From Campylobacterales bacterium (GTDB lineage: Bacteria > Campylobacterota > Campylobacteria > Campylobacterales > QNZT01): a stretch of DNA of 17,699 nt. Each line of letters begins with the position of its first letter. Position 1 is the first letter of the stretch. The notes beneath the pieces were generated by a model. That model saw only the letters and a list, made by a program, of their open reading frames with translations, was not told the origin of the DNA and ran no database searches. Positions 1-5,811 of this stretch are shown piece by piece. The position numbers and the translations under genes are program-made. Location: positions 1 through 17,699 of the forward strand of contig JALULO010000001.1 in NCBI GenBank assembly GCA_027056215.1. Reading direction: 5' to 3'.

Positions 1-98
1 CATCGACAACTAAATGAAACTTAAAAAACTAAAACCACTCCAAAACACTACCAAAATAAAAAAAGAGTTTAAAATAAAGTTTGATTAGTAATTCACTC
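1..98. other. Left edge, no recognisable gene
   Basis: The first 24 bases are open in frame 1 until a TAA (22-24) and could be the last codons of a gene that begins outside the window, but seven codons are too few to identify. The rest is A-rich and holds nothing I can name ahead of the toxin-antitoxin promoter. Confidence 0.3.
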
Positions 99-127
99 TT
101 GAAATAACACAAACTTTGTGTTATAAT
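99..127 (+). promoter_or_regulatory. Promoter with embedded operator for the toxin-antitoxin operon
   Basis: A -35 hexamer TTGAAA (99-104) and a perfect -10 TATAAT (122-127) are separated by exactly 17 bp. The spacer is occupied by a perfect 19-bp palindrome, TAACACAAACTTTGTGTTA (105-123), with 9-bp arms around a central C, and it runs 2 bp into the -10. A dimeric repressor bound here would block RNA polymerase. RelB/DinJ antitoxins normally repress their own operons through such inverted repeats, so autoregulation is the natural reading. Expected transcript start is near 134, followed at once by the Shine-Dalgarno AAGGA at 136-140. Confidence 0.8.
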
Positions 128-147
128 AAAATAAAAAGGATTTAGCT

Positions 148-396
148 ATGGTTGCAGAAAAAACAAGAACAAATGTATATTTAGACACAAACCTCAAAGC
201 ACAAGCTAAAGACATTTATAAACAATATGGACTAACTCTAAGTGATGCAGTCAATATGTTTTTGGCTCAATCTGTTTTCAATAAGGGCTTACCTTTTGAT
301 TTGAAAATACCAAATGATGAAACCCTCCAAGCTATGCAAGATGTAGAGAGTGGTGAAAACTATGAAGATATCACAATAGAAGATTTAAAAAAGTAA
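148..396 (+). CDS. RelB/DinJ family antitoxin
   Basis: An 82-residue protein of the usual size for a RelB/DinJ antitoxin. The N-terminal part (about residues 6-45) reads as a ribbon-helix-helix DNA-binding fold: a short strand with RTNVYLD, then two helices, the second beginning at GLTLSDAVNMFL, which is characteristic of the family. The acidic C-terminal part (PNDETLQAMQDVESG onward) would wrap and neutralise the toxin. It starts at an ATG 7 nt after AAGGA. Its TAA overlaps the ATG of the toxin gene by one base (TAATG), so translation is likely coupled and the antitoxin made in excess. It probably represses its own promoter through the 105-123 palindrome. Confidence 0.88.
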   Translation: MVAEKTRTNVYLDTNLKAQAKDIYKQYGLTLSDAVNMFLAQSVFNKGLPFDLKIPNDETLQAMQDVESGENYEDITIEDLKK

Positions 397-662
397 TGCT
401 CTTAAAAAGACATAAGTTTTATCGTAAAGATGAACTGAAAGCAAAACTCACAGATGAACAGTACGCAAAGAAGGTTAAATATCTCTCTTTAATACTAAAT
501 AATGAAACTTTACCAAGTGAAGCACTTGACCACTCTTTGATGGGAGAGTATAAAAACTTTAGAGAGTTTCATTTAGGTGGTGATATATTGATTATCTATA
601 CCGTGAAAGATGATATCTTATATCTGCAAAGATTAGGAACGCATAGCCAACTTTTTAAATAA
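396..662 (+). CDS. YafQ/RelE family mRNA interferase toxin
   Basis: An 88-residue basic protein, typical of YafQ-type toxins that bind the ribosomal A site and cut mRNA during translation. It has the family layout: basic N-terminal helices (LKRHKFYRKDELKAKL), a central HSLMGEYKNFREFHLGGDILIIY segment, and a C-terminal LQRLGTHSQLF. The histidines (H46, H59 and H82 by my count) and the RLGTHSQLF end correspond to conserved YafQ positions, including the catalytic C-terminal His. It appears intact and likely active. Its start overlaps the antitoxin stop by one base. Exact subfamily (YafQ versus other RelE-like) is from pattern recognition only. Confidence 0.85.
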   Translation: MLLKRHKFYRKDELKAKLTDEQYAKKVKYLSLILNNETLPSEALDHSLMGEYKNFREFHLGGDILIIYTVKDDILYLQRLGTHSQLFK

Positions 663-724
663 GTGGATTAATGTTATAACCAATTCTACAGCATCTTAAA
701 ATTAGTACTCTTATTTTAACCTCA

Positions 725-774
725 CTAAAATTTTTAGGGGGTATTATAGGGGGCTATTTTTAAAAATAGCTTTT
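725..774 (+). terminator. Possible terminator downstream of the toxin gene
   Basis: The perfect 18-bp palindrome GCTATTTTTAAAAATAGC (753-770) is followed by TTTT (771-774). A smaller palindrome CTAAAATTTTTAG lies at 725-737. The stem is almost all A/T and has no natural loop, so the hairpin would form with a few central bases unpaired. It lies in the right place to end the toxin-antitoxin transcript, 90 nt past its stop codon, but stability is low. Confidence 0.35.
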
Positions 775-796
775 ATAAAACGATAATATAGGATGA

Positions 797-819
797 TTAA
801 ATCCCGCTATGCTCCACCA
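797..819 (+). other. tRNA/tmRNA 3'-end-like remnant (possible attachment site)
   Basis: The bases at 797-819 read as the last 23 nt of a tRNA or tmRNA: a T-loop TTAAATC (matches the TTCRANY consensus except A for C56), the 3' T-stem CCGCT, an acceptor 3' strand ATGCTCC, then A and CCA. Upstream bases (GATGA) do not pair with CCGCT, and no other tRNA arms are visible, so only the 3' end is present. Such short 3' duplicates are classically left by integrases that target tRNA or ssrA genes. It lies between the toxin-antitoxin pair and the conserved-looking cluster. No integrase gene is in the window, so this remains a suggestion. Confidence 0.4.
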
Positions 820-926
820 TTAAAATATAAAACTTCAGTTACAATATTGTATCAAATATTGGTACATTTATCTACAAGAAGGTAAACTTTCCTATACGGT
901 TTTTTTATAGCAATCAAGGAAATGTT

Positions 927-2315
927 ATGCAAGAAATAGAACGAAAATATTTACTTAGTAAGACTATCATCTCTTTTTTAAAAACGATTTCTCCTAGATG
1001 TGAAAAATATACACAGTTTTACACTAAAGTTACTTCTACAAAAAGTACGCGTTATCGAAAGATTGGAAAAAAATATTTTCAAACTAAAAAAGTTGGTACG
1101 GGTGGTATTCGTAAAGAGCTTGAGAGAGAAGTTTCGTTGCGTTTTTATGAAAAGAAGATGCAAAAGCGTATTGGTCATATTATCAAAAAAAAGCGTTGTT
1201 TATTTGTTCTGGATGATTTTGAATATAGTGTTGATATCTATAAAAATCCTATTGCTCCGCTCTACATCTTGGAGGTTGAGTTTTCAGATATTGAGACTTA
1301 CGAAGCGTTTCACTTGCCGGCTCAATTAAACTCTCATATTGTACGAGAGGTGACAGAAGATGAGGTCTATAAAAATAAAAATCTAGCACTTTTTGGATTG
1401 CCGTTGGGTGAGAATAGTCCTAAACGGATGGGCATAGTATTTCCTAAGATTTTAAAACAACTTTTTCAACAGATCATCAAGTACAGACAAAAAGTATGCA
1501 GTGAAGGTGATGAAGAAGATTTGCACCAACTTCGTATTGCGCTTCGCAAAACTGTTGTTATACTCAATGCATTTTCTTTTATCTTTGAAAAAGAGATGAT
1601 TGCATCACATAGTAAGATGTTAAAAAAGATTTTATCTCTTAGCAATACAAAAAGAGATTTGGATGTGTTACAAAAATATTTACATCAGCATGATGATAGA
1701 TATGAAACAGCGTTATTTAAAAATGCTTTACAAACCTTGGAAACCGTGATTGACAAAGAATGTTTGGATGAAAAAGAGAAAATTGTAAAATATTTGCAAA
1801 GTGATGCATGTTCAGGCGTGTTTAACAGTTATGAAGATTTTATAGAAAATGTATCTAAAAAAGATTATGGATATAGTTTTTACGATGTAACAGCAGTTGC
1901 TAAATTTGTGATATATAAGCGTTACATGAAAATAAAATCTATGATATCAAAACTTACTCCCAAAGGCGATGAAGAGATTTTACACAAGCTTCGTATAGAG
2001 TTTAAAAAGTTACGTTATTTGTTAGAAATATTTTCTGAATTTTTTGATGATAAAGAGATAAAATATAGTGTTAAATATATAAAAAAACTTCAAAACCTAC
2101 TGGGTGATTTTCATGATACATACCAACAAAGGCACATATTTAGCAATTTAGCTCAGCAATATGACGATGAAAATATAAGATTTGTCATTCAAAATGGCAT
2201 TTTGCCAGAGTTAGCACGATCTGGGGATAAAAACATCTCTATGATAGAAGATGCATTGCGATACTTTGTAAGGAAAAGTGAAAAACATTGTAGTTGTTTT
2301 GGATATAAAGAATAA
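927..2315 (+). CDS. CYTH-CHAD domain protein (putative inorganic triphosphatase / polyphosphate-binding)
   Basis: A 462-residue two-domain protein. Residues 1 to about 160 form a CYTH (triphosphate tunnel) domain: the signature ExExK motif is EIERK at residues 3-7, followed by basic residues at TRYRKIGKKYFQTKK, an acidic/basic stretch RKELEREV, LEVEFSD, and the family-typical EVTEDEVYKNKNLA. The rest is a CHAD domain, an all-helical fold with conserved histidines, seen in two internal repeats: LHQLRIALRK (H200) and LHKLRIEFKKLRYLLE (H353). The layout and length match YgiF-type inorganic triphosphatases, and CHAD domains are known to bind polyphosphate. Likely role: hydrolysis or binding of tri/polyphosphate in the cytoplasm. 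Substrate is not provable from sequence. ATG chosen because EIERK must be N-terminal; AAGGA lies 6 nt ahead. Confidence 0.88.
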   Translation: MQEIERKYLLSKTIISFLKTISPRCEKYTQFYTKVTSTKSTRYRKIGKKYFQTKKVGTGGIRKELEREVSLRFYEKKMQKRIGHIIKKKRCLFVLDDFEYSVDIYKNPIAPLYILEVEFSDIETYEAFHLPAQLNSHIVREVTEDEVYKNKNLALFGLPLGENSPKRMGIVFPKILKQLFQQIIKYRQKVCSEGDEEDLHQLRIALRKTVVILNAFSFIFEKEMIASHSKMLKKILSLSNTKRDLDVLQKYLHQHDDRYETALFKNALQTLETVIDKECLDEKEKIVKYLQSDACSGVFNSYEDFIENVSKKDYGYSFYDVTAVAKFVIYKRYMKIKSMISKLTPKGDEEILHKLRIEFKKLRYLLEIFSEFFDDKEIKYSVKYIKKLQNLLGDFHDTYQQRHIFSNLAQQYDDENIRFVIQNGILPELARSGDKNISMIEDALRYFVRKSEKHCSCFGYKE

Positions 2316-2318
2316 TGG

Positions 2319-2324
2319 TATAAT
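2319..2324 (+). promoter_or_regulatory. -10 element of the Crp/Fnr-family gene
   Basis: GGTATAAT places a consensus -10 (TATAAT) at 2319-2324, directly after the stop of the CYTH-CHAD gene. No strong -35 is present, which is usual in Campylobacterota. The expected start is near 2331, giving a 5' leader of about 26 nt with GAGGGA at 2343-2348 as the ribosome binding site. Confidence 0.55.
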
Positions 2325-2356
2325 TTTCTTTTAAATTATTTTGAGGGATTTTATTT

Positions 2357-3025
2357 ATGCAGGTATATGATATTCAGCTTTTTGCTCAGTTTGATGATTC
2401 TTTTAGAGAGGAGATAAATAAGAGTGCACAGTTGGTTCATATTGCAAAAGGAGAGTCTCTTTTTACGGGTGATGAACTGTTACATTTTTTTTATATCATC
2501 GTTAGAGGAAGACTTAAAGTTTATCAGCTAAATCTTAAAACTGTTAAAGAACAGACGATATTTATACTAAAGTCCGGAGATATGCTAGATACGATTACAC
2601 TCTTAGATGGTAAGACACATGATGTAATGTATGAAGTATTGGAAGATTTGGAAATGTTAAAGTTTCCGATCGAAACAGTACGACACTGGCTGGCTACAAA
2701 CCCAAAGTTTAATCAAGTATTTTTCCCTTATATATCATCGCAAATGCGAAATATTGAAGAGTTAGCAACGGACCTTTCTCTTTTAAATACCTCTGAAAGG
2801 CTCACAAAACTGATATTGCAAAATCTTGATCCAAATAATCATCATAAATATCAGCTCATACAAAAACTATCAAATTCTGAAATCGCAAAGTTGATTGGGA
2901 CTGTCAGACATGTCGTTGAACGTCATCTTCATGAACTCAAAAAAGAGGGTGCTATACAAAGTTCTCGAAAGTCTCTTGTTGTTAAAGATATACAAAAACT
3001 TCTTAATAAATTACAACTTCTATAA
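2357..3025 (+). CDS. Crp/Fnr family transcriptional regulator
   Basis: A 222-residue regulator with the standard Crp/Fnr layout: a cyclic-nucleotide-binding-like beta barrel (about 10-115, with KGESLFTGDE and the GRLKVYQLN strand), a long dimerisation helix (about 120-145), and a winged helix-turn-helix (about 145-215) whose recognition helix is at 182-194. There is no cysteine anywhere, so an FNR-type iron-sulfur cluster is excluded. The phosphate-binding cassette of true CRP (RExALL-like) is not evident, so cAMP binding is doubtful. Relative to E. coli CRP R180/E181/R185, the recognition helix has R184/H185/R189, suggesting altered operator choice. It sits between the CYTH-CHAD gene and the stress-protein gene, whose upstream palindrome at 3031-3046 is a plausible target. 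Signal unknown. Confidence 0.88.
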   Translation: MQVYDIQLFAQFDDSFREEINKSAQLVHIAKGESLFTGDELLHFFYIIVRGRLKVYQLNLKTVKEQTIFILKSGDMLDTITLLDGKTHDVMYEVLEDLEMLKFPIETVRHWLATNPKFNQVFFPYISSQMRNIEELATDLSLLNTSERLTKLILQNLDPNNHHKYQLIQKLSNSEIAKLIGTVRHVVERHLHELKKEGAIQSSRKSLVVKDIQKLLNKLQLL

Positions 3026-3030
3026 GCGAA

Positions 3031-3046
3031 TGTTACTTAAGTAACA
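3031..3046. promoter_or_regulatory. Crp/Fnr-type operator candidate upstream of the universal stress protein gene
   Basis: TGTTACTTAAGTAACA is a perfect 16-bp palindrome; its core GTTAC-TTAA-GTAAC has the 5-4-5 geometry of Fnr/Dnr-type sites (TTGAT-N4-ATCAA). Its centre (3038.5) is about 42 bp upstream of the transcript start expected from the -10 at 3069-3074. That is the classic class II activator position of Crp/Fnr proteins. It lies just after the gene of a Crp/Fnr regulator. Confidence 0.6.
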
Positions 3047-3068
3047 CTTTGTTCCCTCTCTTCTTTGG

Positions 3069-3074
3069 TATAAT
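3069..3074 (+). promoter_or_regulatory. -10 element of the stress-protein operon
   Basis: GGTATAAT gives a consensus -10 (TATAAT). The expected start near 3081 falls almost at the Shine-Dalgarno AAGGAG (3083-3088), leaving a leader of about 14 nt. No good -35 is visible; instead the palindrome at 3031-3046 covers that region, fitting activator-dependent transcription. Confidence 0.65.
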
Positions 3075-3094
3075 TAGAAGATAAGGAGTTTATC

Positions 3095-3952
3095 ATGGAT
3101 GTAGCTATTGATAAAGTGATTACTGTGCTAAATACACTTGAAAATCTTGACAAAGTACTGAGGCTGTCAAGTGATATTGTAAAGAGTCAAGGTGTTATGT
3201 GGGAGATTTTGTATGTGCATGAAGTTCCTTTATTTGGTGTACCGGATTATTTACACGATAGTAGTTCACTAGATAAAGAGAAAGTAAAAAAAACGATTAA
3301 AGAGCACCTCTTAAAATTGCGAGATCATGATGATCATGCTATTTTTGTTTTTGAAGATGATACAGCAGATAGAGTTTTATCTCAAAGTCGAGATGATACA
3401 AATGTATTGTTGATTACACCTTATCAGGAAAAAATTACCGAAGGTTTGATTAAAAAAACAGATTTACCAACATTGGTGGTAAAGACAAATCGAGTAAAAT
3501 ATTTAAGTGTTGTAATACCCATAGATTTAGCAGAAGATACTACTTCATGTAGTATTCAGCAGGCACAATCATTTTTTCCTCATAGTAAGATACGGTTGGT
3601 ATATGATTATCGTTATGTCGTAGATACAATGATGATGGATGTAGATTTTTTAGGTGTTCCAACGGAGCCGATGCTTGATATGGATACAAATGAAGAGATT
3701 AGAAAAAATCAAGAGGCAATATTTGAATCGATCAAAAAACAAAAAGGATTAGATGGTGATTTTATAAATGAAACCTTAACAATTGAAGATGATTTACTAA
3801 AGTATATCGAAACAGAAAATTTTGATTTGACTGTTTTGTGTAGTAGAGGTGATGGTTTTTTACTGTCCGATTCAGTGACTTTTGGTTTGCTGAAAGAGTG
3901 TCCAACGGATATGTTGATTATCAATAACATACAAATAAATTTTCAGAAATAA
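3095..3952 (+). CDS. Tandem universal stress protein (UspA-like)
   Basis: A 285-residue cytoplasmic protein that reads as two Usp domains in a row. Domain 1 (about 1-137) has an initial strand DKVITVL, then WEILYVHEV and ends VLLITPYQEKITEGLIKKTDLPTLVVK. Domain 2 (about 140-285) has YLSVVIPIDL, KIRLVYDY, and ends FDLTVLCSRGDGFLLSDSVTFGLLKECPTDMLII, the usual C-terminal strand-loop-helix of the fold. The ATP-binding pattern G-2x-G-9x-G-S/T is not intact in either half, so it probably belongs to the non-ATP-binding type or uses the ligand differently. It is 9 bp ahead of the rhodanese-like gene and likely co-transcribed with it. Regulation by a Crp/Fnr protein through 3031-3046 is inferred. Confidence 0.78.
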   Translation: MDVAIDKVITVLNTLENLDKVLRLSSDIVKSQGVMWEILYVHEVPLFGVPDYLHDSSSLDKEKVKKTIKEHLLKLRDHDDHAIFVFEDDTADRVLSQSRDDTNVLLITPYQEKITEGLIKKTDLPTLVVKTNRVKYLSVVIPIDLAEDTTSCSIQQAQSFFPHSKIRLVYDYRYVVDTMMMDVDFLGVPTEPMLDMDTNEEIRKNQEAIFESIKKQKGLDGDFINETLTIEDDLLKYIETENFDLTVLCSRGDGFLLSDSVTFGLLKECPTDMLIINNIQINFQK

Positions 3953-3961
3953 GGAAAGAAT

Positions 3962-4357
3962 ATGGAAAATAGAATAAAAGAAGAATTGCTAACGATTATC
4001 ACTAATGATAAACAAAAAGAAAATTTAGGTCATATAGGCTTACATGAAGCACGTGAATTGTTGATGGATGCGGGTGCTATTTTATTGGATGTGCGACCTG
4101 CCACAAAGGTTGAGGGAGAAAATGCTCAAGAGGCAGATATTATAAATGCATATTATACGCCATATCCAGAATTTACAGAGTATTTAGATATTTTGCCTCC
4201 AGATCATACTTCTCCAATAGTTGTTGCTTGTGTGAAAGGTTGGTTTGCTAATCGTGTGATGGGTTATCTTGAAATGTTGGGATACGCAAATGTATATGTG
4301 TTAGATACAAATATTGTTGATTTGATCGAAGTACATCACGCACACGCAAATAAATAA
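3962..4357 (+). CDS. Rhodanese-like domain protein
   Basis: A 131-residue single-domain protein. After a short N-terminal extension (1-22) it shows the rhodanese order: IGLHEARELLMDAGAILLDVRP (the DVR near the domain start), then IVVACVKGWFANRVMGYLEMLGYANVYVLD. C90 begins the active-site loop (CVKGWFA, in place of the frequent CxxGxRS), so persulfide formation and sulfur transfer are possible. The usual GHIxGA segment is replaced by EADIINAYYTPYPEF, so it is a divergent member. The gene follows the stress-protein gene by 9 bp, with AAGGA (3951-3955) overlapping that gene's stop codon. Partner and sulfur donor are unknown. Confidence 0.8.
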   Translation: MENRIKEELLTIITNDKQKENLGHIGLHEARELLMDAGAILLDVRPATKVEGENAQEADIINAYYTPYPEFTEYLDILPPDHTSPIVVACVKGWFANRVMGYLEMLGYANVYVLDTNIVDLIEVHHAHANK

Positions 4358-4363
4358 GATCAT

Positions 4364-4394
4364 GATATGCTCATATCCTCAGGGCATATCTTTT
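4364..4394 (+). terminator. Possible terminator after the rhodanese-like gene
   Basis: A 7-bp stem GATATGC (4364-4370) / GCATATC (4384-4390) with a 13-nt loop is followed by TTTT (4391-4394). It lies in the 63-bp gap before the antiporter gene. With a long loop and only four Ts it may attenuate rather than stop transcription. Confidence 0.45.
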
Positions 4395-4420
4395 AGAGAT
4401 GGTATGAACGAGAGGATTGC

Positions 4421-5686
4421 ATGAATGAGTTTGCATTAGGTCGTTTGCTTGTTTCTTTGTCATTTGTCTTTGCATCAACGTTTGCATTAGGATATTTTTT
4501 TTCAAAATATCGACTTCCTAGTATTTTAGCAGCGCTTTTTGTTGGGGTAGTATTCAGTTATATGCCTGTAACTGCGATGATACACACCCCAAAGTTTGAA
4601 AGCATCTTCTCTTTTTTATCTAACCTTGGCGTATTGTTTCTTCTTTTTTATATTGGTTTGCAAATTGAACTTGGTGAGATGAAAAAATCCAGTTCAGATA
4701 TCGTATGGCTGACAATTTTAAATACATTTTTTCCTTTTGTTCTAGGGGTAATTGCTATGTTGCTTTATGGATATGGGTGGGCGATTGCACTGGTAATCGG
4801 TATGACTCGTATGCCCACTGCCGAAGCAGTGATTGTACCGATACTGGATGAATTTAAAATGCTCAAATCCAGAGTAGGCAATTTTATCGTAGGTGCAGGT
4901 GTGCTTGATGATGTGATTGAAGTTTTACTTGTGGGTATCGTGTCTGTTTGGATTGGCACAAAAACAGGTGAAAATCATGGTGGCATGGTTGGTCTTGTTT
5001 TAGGCATGACAGCGTTTATGATTCTTTCTTGGGTTTTTTACCGTTATTTACCACTTTTACTTCGAAACTACAAGGTAAGAGATGTAAATACTTTGATGCT
5101 TTTATCGTTGATAATCTTGTTTGGGTTTGGTGGATTTGGAGAATACGCAGAGATTGGGATGGTTGTAGGCGCAATTTTTGCAGGTGTGATTATGCGTCCA
5201 CTTTTTGAGAGCAATGAAGAAAAGGGTGAATTGCTTTCTAAAACAACGCAGACGTTAAGTTATGGCTTTTTTGGTGTACTTTTTTTCTTTTGGGTTGGAT
5301 TCAATATCGATTTAAATGGTTTTTTAAAAGAACCGCTTTTGGCGATTGTTCTTTATCTCGCTGGTACGATTGGTAAGTTGATAGGTGCTCTTCTGATGGT
5401 ACCTATGAAAAAACTGACCTTTAAAGAAGCTGTGATTATTGGTGTTGGATTGGATGCACGGTTGACGACGGAGATTATTGTCGCGCAGTTACTTTTTTCA
5501 GCTTCCATCATTGATGCAAAACTTTTTAGTGCTTTGGTAGCGGCTTCTTCTTTTACGGCACTCACTGTACCCTTTTTGTTTACTATTTTGATTCGTTTTT
5601 GGGGCAAGGAAGCTAGAGAAACGGAACATGAGTATGAGGTACAAAACGCTATTGACAAAGAAACGAAAAAGAAACAACTTCTCTGA
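4421..5686 (+). CDS. CPA2-family cation/proton antiporter
   Basis: A 421-residue polytopic membrane protein with roughly 11-13 hydrophobic segments and no C-terminal nucleotide-binding (RCK/KTN) domain. The family hallmarks are present: the helix with TRMPTAEAVIVPILDEFKML (about 129-148) and the paired aspartates D163-D164 in GAGVLDDVIEVL, the ion-binding DD of electrogenic-type CPA2 exchangers. Likely exchanges Na+ or K+ for H+ across the inner membrane and so helps control pH or osmotic state. The cation cannot be told from sequence. AGAGGA (4411-4416) lies close to the ATG (4-nt spacing). It stands 63 bp after the rhodanese-like gene with a possible weak terminator between, so it may be partly independent. 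Confidence 0.87.
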   Translation: MNEFALGRLLVSLSFVFASTFALGYFFSKYRLPSILAALFVGVVFSYMPVTAMIHTPKFESIFSFLSNLGVLFLLFYIGLQIELGEMKKSSSDIVWLTILNTFFPFVLGVIAMLLYGYGWAIALVIGMTRMPTAEAVIVPILDEFKMLKSRVGNFIVGAGVLDDVIEVLLVGIVSVWIGTKTGENHGGMVGLVLGMTAFMILSWVFYRYLPLLLRNYKVRDVNTLMLLSLIILFGFGGFGEYAEIGMVVGAIFAGVIMRPLFESNEEKGELLSKTTQTLSYGFFGVLFFFWVGFNIDLNGFLKEPLLAIVLYLAGTIGKLIGALLMVPMKKLTFKEAVIIGVGLDARLTTEIIVAQLLFSASIIDAKLFSALVAASSFTALTVPFLFTILIRFWGKEARETEHEYEVQNAIDKETKKKQLL

Positions 5687-5736
5687 TATATAAAAGATGT
5701 TTCAGAAGTGGTTGATTTTTTTGTTACGCTCTCTTT

Positions 5737-5769
5737 GAGTATGATAATGTTTTGGATATACTCTTTTTT
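5737..5769 (+). terminator. Probable terminator after the antiporter gene
   Basis: GAGTAT (5737-5742) pairs with ATACTC (5758-5763), giving a 6-bp stem with a 15-nt loop, followed directly by six Ts (5764-5769). It lies in the 125-bp gap before the permease gene and would separate the two. Confidence 0.5.
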
Positions 5770-5811
5770 AAGATTTGCAAAGATTATAAAATTAATTAAC
5801 AGGATTTCAGT

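Larger units (their letters stand above)
663..926. other. Intergenic region between toxin gene and CYTH-CHAD gene
   Basis: This 264-bp gap holds the weak palindromes at 725-737 and 753-770, the tRNA-like fragment at 797-819, and a perfect palindrome TACAATATTGTA at 840-851. A possible -10 (TATACG, 893-898) and the Shine-Dalgarno AAGGA (916-920) of the next gene follow. I see no coding region. Confidence 0.5.

Noticed and set aside
978..1329. Overlapping ORFs in other frames inside the CYTH-CHAD gene
   Set aside because: They are low-complexity shadows of a clear coding region and have no recognisable motifs or ribosome sites.
2357..3025. FNR-type oxygen sensor
   Set aside because: The protein has no cysteine, so it cannot hold the iron-sulfur cluster.
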